Assembly (NCBI GenBank): GCA_016202305.1
Contig: JACQPB010000040.1
Coordinates: 1-33,000, forward strand
Source: Candidatus Iainarchaeum sp.
GTDB lineage: Archaea; Iainarchaeota; Iainarchaeia; Iainarchaeales; Iainarchaeaceae
Reading direction: 5' to 3'
Length of the DNA: 33,000 nt
A program made the position numbers and the translations under genes. Shown piece by piece: positions 16,405-24,975 of this stretch (positions within the stretch are counted from its first letter, which is position 1; every line of letters begins with the position of its first letter). The notes under the pieces were generated by a model. That model was not told the origin of the DNA, made no database searches, and was given only the letters and a program-made list of their open reading frames with translations.

Positions 16405-18204
16405 TCACCCTTTCCTGCCCTTCCTCTTCTTGCGCACCGCATCCTCCGGAATCTTCCCCAGCAACTCCGCCACATCAGCGGAAAATTTCTTCTGGAAGTC
16501 GGAAAGCTCCTGCATCTTCGCGTCTATGCGCCCAAGGTAATCATTTATTGCCTTGTCCTTGGCAATCATGCCCTCGGCAAGCCCCTTCTTCGACTTGTTG
16601 TAGTCCTCGATGCTGCGCTTCACAGTGTTGAGGAACTGCTGCTTGAACAGGTCAAGGGAATCCAGCGAGGCATTGAACTTGTCCACGTCAATCCGCTTCT
16701 CAAGCTCGTCAATCTCCTTCTTCTTCGCCTTGAGCTTCTTGTCCCATTCCAAGAGATTCTCCGAGAAAAGCTCGTCCACGCTCTCGCTGTACTGCTTCTT
16801 GAGCGCGGCCAGGTTATCCGCCTGCGACTTGGAAACCTCCTTCGTGAAAGCGGCCATGTCGCGCCTCATGTCCTGGAACAGGCTGTCGATGTAGTCACGC
16901 ATCTCGCGCTTCTTGTCGAGCACCTGCAAGTCAATCTCCTTGCCCCTGCGCATGAGCTGCTGCTCCAGCTCCTTGAGGCTCGCCAGCCTGTCGGTAATCC
17001 CCTTTGGATCTACCTGCGCCGTGAGCTGGTCAAGCTGCGCGAGCTTGGACTGCACCCTTGCGCCGAGCTCCTGCTCCTTCTCGAGGCGCATGGACGAGAT
17101 TTTCTGCCTCAGGTCCTCGAGCGTACCTTCGGTAATCTTCTCGTGAAGCTGGAGAGCGCGGTTGAGCTTGTCCTCGTCCTCGCCTCGCGACCTCTCTGCA
17201 TTGCGCATGAACTCGCCGAACTTCGACTCCATCCCCATTATGGAGCCATTGGTCTCAGAAATCATCTGGCTCTTCACGGCGTCGAGGCCAGCGAGCCTCT
17301 CATTGAGCGAATTCAGCAACTCGGTGTTGAACTTCTTCTCCCCCTGCACCTTCGCAAGCTCGGCCTGCACTTTAGTATGTATGTCCTGCATCTCCCTCGC
17401 CCTGGCCTCCACGACCTTCATGACCTCGTTCGAGCGTGCCTCCAAATGCGCGTCAATCTTATTAGTGAAAAGAGCGCGCTGGGAATCCAGCAATATCTCG
17501 ACCTTCTTCGACTCAAGGGCTACCTTCTCCGAAATCTTCTGCTCGAGCACTGCGTCAAGCTCCGCCTTTATGCGCTTCATCTCGCCGAGCTTCGCGTCGA
17601 CAGTCGAAAGGATGCCCTTCTCCCAGAGTTCGGAAACGCTCTCGTCCGGCCCGGCCGAGTAGCCCGGATTGTTGATTTGCTTGCCCTTCACCGGAGTGAC
17701 GAGCGGCTCCTCTTCCTCGTCGGCATCACTGTAAATGTCCTCGTCATCAGGAATCATGGGCCCTTCATCCTTCGCCTCCGCATGCGCCTTTGCATCTGGC
17801 TTCTCCCGCACCTGCGCCTTTCCGGCCTGCACCGGCTGCGGCTTCTGGGCAGGCTGGCCGCCGAACTGGAAAAACGGCCTTCCGGCCTTCCCCTGGCTCT
17901 GCGCAGGCGCAACCTGAGGAGGCTTCTCCGGCACCTTCCTCTGCACGGCATCCGAAGGGCCTGGCTGCACCGGCTGCGGCTGCTTAGCCTGCTGACCCGC
18001 ACCGGGCCAGCCTTCAGGAAGCCCCTGCTGTGCCACCTTTCTGCCGGAAAGCTCTGCCTTTGTCTCATCCAAAAGGCCCTTCGCGAGCTGCATGTCTATC
18101 CCCACGGCACGAAGGTTGTCCAGGATTTCCTTGTCGGAAATGTTGAGCTGGAGCAGCCTCACAATCGAATCCTTCAGAACCTGACGCTTGTCCATAACCG
18201 GCAC
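16405..18204 (-). CDS. Large coiled-coil protein with Pro/Gln-rich linker
   Basis: 599 aa; charged heptad-like sequence across the C-terminal two thirds; PQPVQPGPSDAVQ-type linker; conserved-looking N-terminal helical region. Confidence 0.7.
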   Translation of the reverse strand: MPVMDKRQVLKDSIVRLLQLNISDKEILDNLRAVGIDMQLAKGLLDETKAELSGRKVAQQGLPEGWPGAGQQAKQPQPVQPGPSDAVQRKVPEKPPQVAPAQSQGKAGRPFFQFGGQPAQKPQPVQAGKAQVREKPDAKAHAEAKDEGPMIPDDEDIYSDADEEEEPLVTPVKGKQINNPGYSAGPDESVSELWEKGILSTVDAKLGEMKRIKAELDAVLEQKISEKVALESKKVEILLDSQRALFTNKIDAHLEARSNEVMKVVEARAREMQDIHTKVQAELAKVQGEKKFNTELLNSLNERLAGLDAVKSQMISETNGSIMGMESKFGEFMRNAERSRGEDEDKLNRALQLHEKITEGTLEDLRQKISSMRLEKEQELGARVQSKLAQLDQLTAQVDPKGITDRLASLKELEQQLMRRGKEIDLQVLDKKREMRDYIDSLFQDMRRDMAAFTKEVSKSQADNLAALKKQYSESVDELFSENLLEWDKKLKAKKKEIDELEKRIDVDKFNASLDSLDLFKQQFLNTVKRSIEDYNKSKKGLAEGMIAKDKAINDYLGRIDAKMQELSDFQKKFSADVAELLGKIPEDAVRKKRKGRKG

Positions 18205-18382
18205 CGCGGCAAAAAACCGAGGATAGTATTGGGGAATTCTATTATATAAGCGTTTTTAGGGAACCGGGATTCGACCGCGAAGTCGTTTCCGCGCGTAAAG
18301 CCCGATTCCAAACCGCAAAAAAAAGGCCGACGCCCCAGAACGACCTGATGCCTTAATAACCTCCGGAATCGATTATTCTATA

Positions 18383-18916
18383 ATGCACATTCCTGCGCGA
18401 AACGCGATTGCAATATCGGACAGGCTGAAAACACATGCCGGCTGGCTGAAGAGCATGGCCATGCAGCGCGGCAACAACGGCAACGGCCACTTGAATGGCG
18501 TCCGCATAGACGCCATGACTCCGCGCAAACACCGGAGGCAGCTCCTTTTCGCCGCCGGCGACGGAAAGAGAGAAGCTTTCCGGAAAGCATGGGCCGGCGC
18601 AGAAAACCTTCGCGAGAAGGTCGGCCGTAAACTGCATGGCCCGGAAATACGAAAGAAGGACGCCGTCAAAATCAAAAGACTCATGGAAGAGCACACCCTC
18701 GCCCAAGAGCGGATGGCCGAAAAAAACATTGGAAGGACAGGAGTGCACCGCAGGAGACTGGGAAAAATGGAAAAAGGCTCGGCAGAGGCAAGGTACACGG
18801 AGCTCCGCATGGCACGCCACCAAAGCAAGGGGGCCGCATTCCGCGATGCGCACAGGCATTCGGCCGCACTGCAAAAAACTGTTTTCGGGCTGCTCGGAGA
18901 ATGGAAAAACAGCTAA
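18383..18916 (+). CDS. Hypothetical basic protein
   Basis: 177-aa ORF, strongly basic, no recognised family. Confidence 0.4.
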   Translation: MHIPARNAIAISDRLKTHAGWLKSMAMQRGNNGNGHLNGVRIDAMTPRKHRRQLLFAAGDGKREAFRKAWAGAENLREKVGRKLHGPEIRKKDAVKIKRLMEEHTLAQERMAEKNIGRTGVHRRRLGKMEKGSAEARYTELRMARHQSKGAAFRDAHRHSAALQKTVFGLLGEWKNS

Positions 18917-18917
18917 A

Positions 18918-19014
18918 TGGACCCTGCGGGACTCGAACCCGCCGTCTACTGCACATTGGTAAGCTTTCTGCCTAATGCCATGCAGTCGTGTTAAAGCCTC
19001 TACACTAAGGGCCC
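18918..19014 (-). tRNA. tRNA-Ala(GGC) with a 22-nt intron
   Basis: Acceptor GGGCCCT/AGGGTCC+A73 with G3:U70 (Ala identity); D arm GTGT/ACAC; anticodon stem ACTGC/GCAGT; loop ATGGCA-[intron]-T; T arm GCGGG-TTCGAGT-CCCGC. Relaxed BHB (bulges CAT and TGT, ATGG/CCAA with one mismatch, then TAGGC/GCTTA); intron 18954-18975. Confidence 0.9.
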
Positions 19015-19758
19015 CTGGAATTTCCTAGCTTTGTATGGCCTAATAAGCTCTATAAAAGAGCCTACACTGCGACTAAGGAGATATGTGCTGTGACAATCTT
19101 TTAAATTTGCCCTATGATTGACCGAGGTAAAGGAATGGAAGCCAAACTCGGCCAATAAAGATTTTGTTTGATTTGCCAACGATTCGGATGTTGTGTAGAA
19201 GGCTATTCTAATTCTTTTATCCTTACATCGGCATATAGTTCCGTCGGTATCTACTAAGCCGCGCAAAAAACCAATTTTGAATTCCCGCGGAAAATCGGCC
19301 CTTTTCAGTTTTACCGTGCAGTGCTTTATTTGCGGCACATAATCAAGATAACTCATGAAATGCCAGAATATTTTTTTGGAATAAGTTGTTAGCCTGAAGC
19401 GGCCCATAGATTCTTTTTTCAGCCTGAATTTTTTGTTGAAATAACTTTCGAATAGTCCCTTTACATATTTGACATATTCCAGTTTGCCAAAATGCACGTT
19501 TACAGCGTAACTGCCCCTGTCTTTCGCATGGTGTTGACTACCATCTCCTGCGAATATTCCAACAATTTCACCTTCGAGCTCGGAATAGTTTGTCTCGAAC
19601 TGTGGCTCTTCAAATTTCTTGCCACCTTTGAGTTTGGCATAGTACCAATACAATGTAGACTTGTTCCGCCCGGTGATTTTCGAAATTTTATTGAGGGAAA
19701 CGCCTTGCAGGATGAGTTTTTCCACCAGCCCTTTTTCTTCAAAAGTTAATCTGGACAT
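19000..19758 (-). CDS. LAGLIDADG homing endonuclease-like protein with N-terminal HTH (start reassigned to MSRLTFEEKG)
   Basis: Two LAGLIDADG-like motifs with acidic residues retained (IVGIFAGDGS, FLRGLVDTDGTI); HTH LNKISKITGRNKSTLYWYYAKL; TATA-like AATATAAA ~25 nt upstream of this ATG; last codons GGG CCC TTA GTG TAG lie in tRNA-Ala. Confidence 0.85.
   Translation of the reverse strand: MSRLTFEEKGLVEKLILQGVSLNKISKITGRNKSTLYWYYAKLKGGKKFEEPQFETNYSELEGEIVGIFAGDGSQHHAKDRGSYAVNVHFGKLEYVKYVKGLFESYFNKKFRLKKESMGRFRLTTYSKKIFWHFMSYLDYVPQIKHCTVKLKRADFPREFKIGFLRGLVDTDGTICRCKDKRIRIAFYTTSESLANQTKSLLAEFGFHSFTSVNHRANLKDCHSTYLLSRSVGSFIELIRPYKARKFQGPLV
19050..19061 (-). promoter_or_regulatory. TATA-like element (CTCTTTTATAGAGC) for tRNA-Ala, inside the endonuclease ORF
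   Basis: AT-rich box about 40 nt upstream of the tRNA 5' end. Confidence 0.45.
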
Positions 19759-20024
19759 ATAATGAGTCCGCAAAATTTCTTTATATTCCTCCCCACACCT
19801 CATTGCCGGTGCGGAATCCGGACGGTTCATTCCGAACCACCCTCTATTGCGGATAGAATCCATAGCTCGCGATCAGACAACTCATCGCCATTCTCTGCCG
19901 CCCGAATAGCGGAAAGTATTTCTTCAACAATGCGAAAAGCCTGCCAAAAATGTTTGAATATTTAGGAGATTAGCTATTAGTGTATCAATCTGATAATATA
20001 ATCCCTAAAGCCTTGCCTGAAGTT

Positions 20025-20255
20025 TCACGGACTTATCAGCAGCACGGTGTCGCCGCGCAGGAGCATCTTCCCGTACCTGTTCTTCGGCTCGCCGCCGACC
20101 AGCTTCTCCGCGTCCTCGAGCACGAGGTTCATGTGTATGTCGAAGGCCTTGAGCGTGCCCCTCACCGCCGTGTTCTCCTTGAGCTCCACGAGCACGGGCT
20201 TGCCTATGGAATCGCTGAGCAAATCAAACGGCCTGTTGCTTACCTTCTCGTTCAT
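20025..20255 (-). CDS. Sm-like archaeal protein (LSm/SmAP)
   Basis: RPFDLLSDSIGKPVLVELKENTAVRGTLKAFDIHMNLVLEDAE Sm1 and LLRGDTVLLISP Sm2. Confidence 0.95.
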   Translation of the reverse strand: MNEKVSNRPFDLLSDSIGKPVLVELKENTAVRGTLKAFDIHMNLVLEDAEKLVGGEPKNRYGKMLLRGDTVLLISP

Positions 20256-21079
20256 TGAAAACCACTTTGTGCTGCCGCCTGCTTCGGCTTGCCACCAAAC
20301 ATTGAGCGCAACTTGTTTAAAATACCCGATACAAGGCCATCCCCATGCGCGGCCTCTGGCGAAACCGGAAGTCCGGCGAGCTTTGCCGCGGCGAGCTGTA
20401 TAGATACGGCCGAAGGCGCATTGGGGCGCCTTATCATCACGGGCGACGCTGTCTCGAACATGAAGCTCTTCCGCATCTCGTCATCGTAAGGCACGGTCGC
20501 GAGCACTGGCAATTCAAGCATCTTCACTATGTCGTCCTTCTTTATCTCGCCCTTCTCGTAGCGCACGAAGTTGATTATGACACCGATTGCCTTGCTACCC
20601 AGCCTCTGCGAAGTTATCTTGGCCTTGAGCACGTCGGCAATGCTCGGGCTGGTCGGCATAGTGATGAGAAGCACCTCATCGGAAGCGGAAATCGCGGCAA
20701 TGACGTTCTTCTCGATGCCTGCGGCGCAGTCAAGGAGCACGAAATCGTACTGCTGCTTTATCGACTCGATGACCGCATGCAGCCTTTCCGAGTCGACGCG
20801 CCGGTAGTTCTCGAGGCTCAGGCCGGAAGGCATGAACCTGACCCCGGCAGGCCCGTCATAAATCGCGTCCTGCACGCTGGCCTCACCCAAGAGGACGTCG
20901 TGCAGCGTGATGGGCGAGTTCTGCATGTTGAGCAGCAATGAAAGGTTGGCCATCGCTATGTCGGCGTCCACGAGGCACACGGAAAGCCCGCGCTTCGCGA
21001 GCGCGATGCCGAGGTTCGCCGTGATGCTGGTCTTGCCCACGCCACCCTTGCCCGAAATCAGCGCTATTACCCGGCCCAT
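20252..21079 (-). CDS. MinD/ParA-like P-loop ATPase
   Basis: ISGKGGVGKTSITANLGIALAKRG deviant Walker A, VCLVDADIAMANL, VLLDCAAGIEK. Confidence 0.93.
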   Translation of the reverse strand: MGRVIALISGKGGVGKTSITANLGIALAKRGLSVCLVDADIAMANLSLLLNMQNSPITLHDVLLGEASVQDAIYDGPAGVRFMPSGLSLENYRRVDSERLHAVIESIKQQYDFVLLDCAAGIEKNVIAAISASDEVLLITMPTSPSIADVLKAKITSQRLGSKAIGVIINFVRYEKGEIKKDDIVKMLELPVLATVPYDDEMRKSFMFETASPVMIRRPNAPSAVSIQLAAAKLAGLPVSPEAAHGDGLVSGILNKLRSMFGGKPKQAAAQSGFQ

Positions 21080-21177
21080 GACAACCCTTCAAGAAACAAA
21101 ATATGACCAACTATTAAAAAGATAATCCCCCAAAAAACGCCCGAAACACGGTAAACGGCCGCACAACGGCGCGGTAT

Positions 21178-21648
21178 TCAGCCGGTTCCCTTGTGCAGGA
21201 AGAAATTCTCAATCTCCCTCGCGAGGGCCCTCATCTCCACCGGCGATAGGTCTGAAGCGGCCTTCACTATGTAGAGCTTCCTGTTAGAGGGGAAAAACAT
21301 GTGCCACCCGGCGCCGCTCGCCGACTTCACGAGGATTGCATCGCTCCTCGGAATCTCCGACTTCACGTAATTGAAGAGCGCCGCGCCGGAAACCGCCTGC
21401 GAAACAGAATCGCCGTTGGTGGAGGCTATCGCGCTGCCATTGAGGCTCGATACCACTATGTCGTCCACGAGGTGCTTCTTCTTCAGCACCGCGAGGAACT
21501 CGCGCACGTCATCCTTGTCCGTGTCGAACTCGAACCTGTGAGCATAATCCTCAAGGAGCCTTATGTGCCCGCGCGGCTGCTCCGTGTCGTCGACATCGAG
21601 GACCTTCTCCGCAAACTGCATCAGCAGCCTTCTCGCAGCGCCAATCAT
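21178..21648 (-). CDS. Roadblock/LC7-like domain protein (tentative)
   Basis: DDIVVSSLNGSAIASTNGD...AILVKSASGAGWHMFFPSNRKLYIVKA pattern; overlaps the upstream gene. Confidence 0.55.
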   Translation of the reverse strand: MIGAARRLLMQFAEKVLDVDDTEQPRGHIRLLEDYAHRFEFDTDKDDVREFLAVLKKKHLVDDIVVSSLNGSAIASTNGDSVSQAVSGAALFNYVKSEIPRSDAILVKSASGAGWHMFFPSNRKLYIVKAASDLSPVEMRALAREIENFFLHKGTG

Positions 21649-22139
21649 TCTCCCAACCCGCTCAAACCAAGCTTCTTGAACACGTCGCTCTTCGACTCGG
21701 TCTTCTTGACCGCTTCCTTCAGCACTGAACGCGCATGCTCCGTCGTGTAAATCTTCGGAATCAGCCTCGCGACGTCCTGCTTCTGCACGGCCTTGAGCAG
21801 CTTGCTCTTGTCGTTGAAGGCCGTCACGAGGTCAACCTGCTGGTTCGTGAGCGAAACTATGTCCGCAACGACATATTCAGCCGCGAAAGAATTAAAAACA
21901 TGAACAACGGCCGCATCGCCGAAAACCGTGAGGTCGTAAAGGTCATAATCGTAAATCGCGGCCGTCATAGAGCCGTCACGGAAAAGAAGCGCGCCCTCCT
22001 CGATACCGTCAAAGCCCTCAATCGTGTCCACTATGTAGCCGGAAAAGCCCTTCTCGTAAAAGCCCTCGACGAGCCTCCTGACATCTATCTCGCGCAGGCT
22101 CACGCCGCTGCTAATCACCTCGCCGACAGGAAGATTCAT
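21645..22139 (-). CDS. DUF2226-like protein (tentative)
   Basis: GFSGYIVDTIEGFDGIEEGALLFRDGSMTAAIYDYDLYDLTVFGDAAV resembles the archaeal DUF2226 pattern. Confidence 0.5.
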   Translation of the reverse strand: MNLPVGEVISSGVSLREIDVRRLVEGFYEKGFSGYIVDTIEGFDGIEEGALLFRDGSMTAAIYDYDLYDLTVFGDAAVVHVFNSFAAEYVVADIVSLTNQQVDLVTAFNDKSKLLKAVQKQDVARLIPKIYTTEHARSVLKEAVKKTESKSDVFKKLGLSGLGE

Positions 22140-22306
22140 GCAAACACCACAAAGGCCGCAAGGGCAATATCCATGACGCGGCTCCGGTTTAAAAAGGTTG
22201 ACAAAAGGTCCGAAAACCCCAAAGCGAAGCCATGCGGGCGCACCTGAAAAACCTGCCGCAACCTATTTAAACTGAACCAAATTAGAATTCTTGGATTGGT
22301 GTTTTC

Positions 22307-22714
22307 ATGGCTGACGGGGAAAAGCGGTTCCAGAGCGCTGGCACATTGAAGCCCGGCTCTTACGTGCTGATTGACGGCGAGCCGTGCCAGGTGAAGGGCA
22401 TAGAGAAGTCAAAACCCGGAAAGCACGGGGCCGCGAAAGTGAGGATGAGCGCATTCAGCATATTTTCCGACCAGAAAATGAACCTCATGAAGCCGACGGA
22501 CTACGAGGCCGAAATACCCATAATAGAGAAGGGCAGTGCGCAGGTCGTGGCCCTGATGGGCAGCACGGTGCAGATAATGGACGTAACTGATTACAAGACC
22601 TACGACGTCGAAAAGCCCAAGGATGTACAGGGAATAGCCGGCGGCACCGAAGTCGAGTTCATAAAGTGGGGCGACAAGGTGCGCATCACGAGAAAGAAGG
22701 GCGAAGGGAAATAG
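22307..22714 (+). CDS. Translation initiation factor aIF5A
   Basis: GTLKPGSYVLIDGEPCQVKGIEKSKPGKHGAAKVR hypusination loop; 135 aa. Confidence 0.96.
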   Translation: MADGEKRFQSAGTLKPGSYVLIDGEPCQVKGIEKSKPGKHGAAKVRMSAFSIFSDQKMNLMKPTDYEAEIPIIEKGSAQVVALMGSTVQIMDVTDYKTYDVEKPKDVQGIAGGTEVEFIKWGDKVRITRKKGEGK

Positions 22715-22862
22715 GCTCGAACCCCGTTTCAAGCGGCCGCGAATTTTATGCCAAGCCAGCATGCATCATGAAATCTGGCAAAAACAAGTAGACAATCGCC
22801 TGTCATCAAACCTGCGGAATTCTTTATTAAAACGTTTATAGCCGAAATATTCAGATGAAAGC

Positions 22863-24815
22863 ATGAGCAGGGCACTTATAACCGGTCTTTTGATTTTAGT
22901 GCTCTTGCTGTCCGGCTGCTTTTTCGTGACGACAAAATGGATTCCAAAGGACAATATTTGTGACATGACCAATGGCGAAAATCACAATAACTCCCCAGAT
23001 GACTGCCCGGAAAAACAAACCCCAAAAGACGATGAAACGACAACGCCTATAACCGGAGGCACGATACAAATCACCGTAAAAGACAGCGAAAAGAACAAAC
23101 CGATATCCGGCGCAGAAGTCATACTATACAACACTATCCTTGACGAGGTGCACAGGGGCACCACTGACAAGGAAGGAAAAATCGCTTTTTACAACCGGCA
23201 GGTGATTTTCCCCGAATCAATCAAAAAACTGATGCAACAGTACAACTTCAAGGAACCGGTAGTGTACGAACTGAATTCACAGGAATACTTTGCCAGCGCC
23301 GGCGCTCAAGGATACGAAACTGCAATAGAGGAAATACACTTCACACAAGGAAAGGACACTTTCATCGAAATGCAGCTTGGCGGCACAGTGACAGCGCTGC
23401 TTGAAGAAGAACTCATCTCCCCAATGGTTAATGGCAGTGTTACTGCCGGATTTGCGGATCCCGGCTCTTACTATTACGGGATCTTTATAGGCGACAAACC
23501 CCCAATAAGCACTGTCAGCAACCTTGATGGCGGCAGTACCCTGGTTTACGAAAACGGAATCCGCAGGACTGTTTCCACAAGCCCGAATGGAAGCAAAGTA
23601 GAGTTCATTGAGGACCCTAAATTCAACCACAAGGCCACGCTTATCATTGCTCCGGGAGGTGGCACTGTAACAATGGCGGAAGAGGTTGATGGCAAGTATT
23701 CACAGTGGACAAAGGCCACTAACCAAAACGGCAGCATTACCACGACGCATAGTGATGGCAAGGTAGAGAATAGCATTCGCAATTATGACGACACGATTAC
23801 GACAACCACGACGATGGAAGGGGAACCAACCGAAACCGTAACCCGCCATCCTGACGGCAAGCAAACAATGAGAGTGACAAGATACGATAATGGAGAAGTG
23901 ATAGAAGACGCATCCGGCAAGCACCCGTATGAGCCTGATGTATTCACGGCCACGGACCCTGACGGAAGCAAGAAAGTGCTGAAAACTTACGGAGAAGGCC
24001 TTCAAGAACTAACAGAGTATGATTCCCAAGGAAACAGTATCACCGTAAAGCGCCAGGATAGAGAGGGAAATGAGCTTTCCGAGGAAGAATTCATTGCCCG
24101 CATGGAAGCGTGGACATGGGAAAGAGTTCAGGATGCTAAGGAACAGCAGAAACCGGATGGCTCTCTTGACGACAAGCCTATTACTGGCACGGGTTCCCTG
24201 GAAAAAGACATCCCCGTAAATTTTACACTATACAAATCCAAATGGTGTTTCTTTTTGTTTGGCAACGTGGCGACATCGCCAGCGCAGCCGCTAAAGTACC
24301 TGTCCAAGTATTACATCACCGGAACCATCAAGGGCACAGAAAGCTGTTCGGGGAGCTATCTCGTCAACCTCTACAGCGCCCTGCCGGAGTTGCAAGGCTT
24401 GCCACTCCTAATAAATGTAAGTGGCAACAGAGGGCAATTCAAGGCAGGGCCGTTCACAGCCGACATGGGGCACCTCGGGGGAACACGATGCGGATATACG
24501 TTGGCCGCGGAAATAAAAACCAGAAACCCGGATGAAGCAACGCCACCCGTCAACAGACTGGACTTCCAGTACAAAATCTACGGCTGCTCCGACCCGAGCA
24601 TTTGCCCCTCCGGCTTCGCATGCGAACCACTCGGCAACACCAATGTGAACGATGCAGAAACATGCACAATAGTAAACCCAAGAACACTTGAGGAAAAAAC
24701 AGGCCAGCTAAATAGGGAAAAACAAATGTCAGCATGCATGCGTTACATGCACGAAGACCCATGCATATCACCAAGAACCGACGAAATGTGCCCAAGCACC
24801 AAAGAAGCTTCTTAA
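22863..24815 (+). CDS. Large secreted lipoprotein: carboxypeptidase-regulatory-like N-domain, YD-like repeats, Cys-rich C-terminus
   Basis: Signal peptide with lipobox LLLSGC; IQITVKDSEKNKPISGAEVILYN; repeated xHxDGK/YDxxG segments; Cys-rich end YGCSDPSICPSGFACEPLG; TATA-like GTTTATAG upstream. Confidence 0.75.
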   Translation: MSRALITGLLILVLLLSGCFFVTTKWIPKDNICDMTNGENHNNSPDDCPEKQTPKDDETTTPITGGTIQITVKDSEKNKPISGAEVILYNTILDEVHRGTTDKEGKIAFYNRQVIFPESIKKLMQQYNFKEPVVYELNSQEYFASAGAQGYETAIEEIHFTQGKDTFIEMQLGGTVTALLEEELISPMVNGSVTAGFADPGSYYYGIFIGDKPPISTVSNLDGGSTLVYENGIRRTVSTSPNGSKVEFIEDPKFNHKATLIIAPGGGTVTMAEEVDGKYSQWTKATNQNGSITTTHSDGKVENSIRNYDDTITTTTTMEGEPTETVTRHPDGKQTMRVTRYDNGEVIEDASGKHPYEPDVFTATDPDGSKKVLKTYGEGLQELTEYDSQGNSITVKRQDREGNELSEEEFIARMEAWTWERVQDAKEQQKPDGSLDDKPITGTGSLEKDIPVNFTLYKSKWCFFLFGNVATSPAQPLKYLSKYYITGTIKGTESCSGSYLVNLYSALPELQGLPLLINVSGNRGQFKAGPFTADMGHLGGTRCGYTLAAEIKTRNPDEATPPVNRLDFQYKIYGCSDPSICPSGFACEPLGNTNVNDAETCTIVNPRTLEEKTGQLNREKQMSACMRYMHEDPCISPRTDEMCPSTKEAS

Positions 24816-24975
24816 CATGGTTTAAAGTCGGGGAGCACCCTAAAGGCGATAAAAAAACCGGTATTGTAAATCCGGGAAATGCGGAGAGGGGTTTTCGACT
24901 GCCGAGCAGATGCCTGATGCCCACAGCAGGAAAACACTTGCCCCACGGAAAGAGCCCATGAGGGCAAAGGCGCAG

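Noticed and set aside
15817-18249. 810-aa plus-strand ORF
   Set aside because: Antisense to ppsA and the coiled-coil gene; composition is a Leu/Arg/His-rich shadow of GC-biased codons with no domain features.
19759-19863. N-terminal extension of the endonuclease ORF (MDSIRNRG...)
   Set aside because: A TATA-like box lies within this segment at a good distance from the ATG at 19758, so the extension is probably untranslated.
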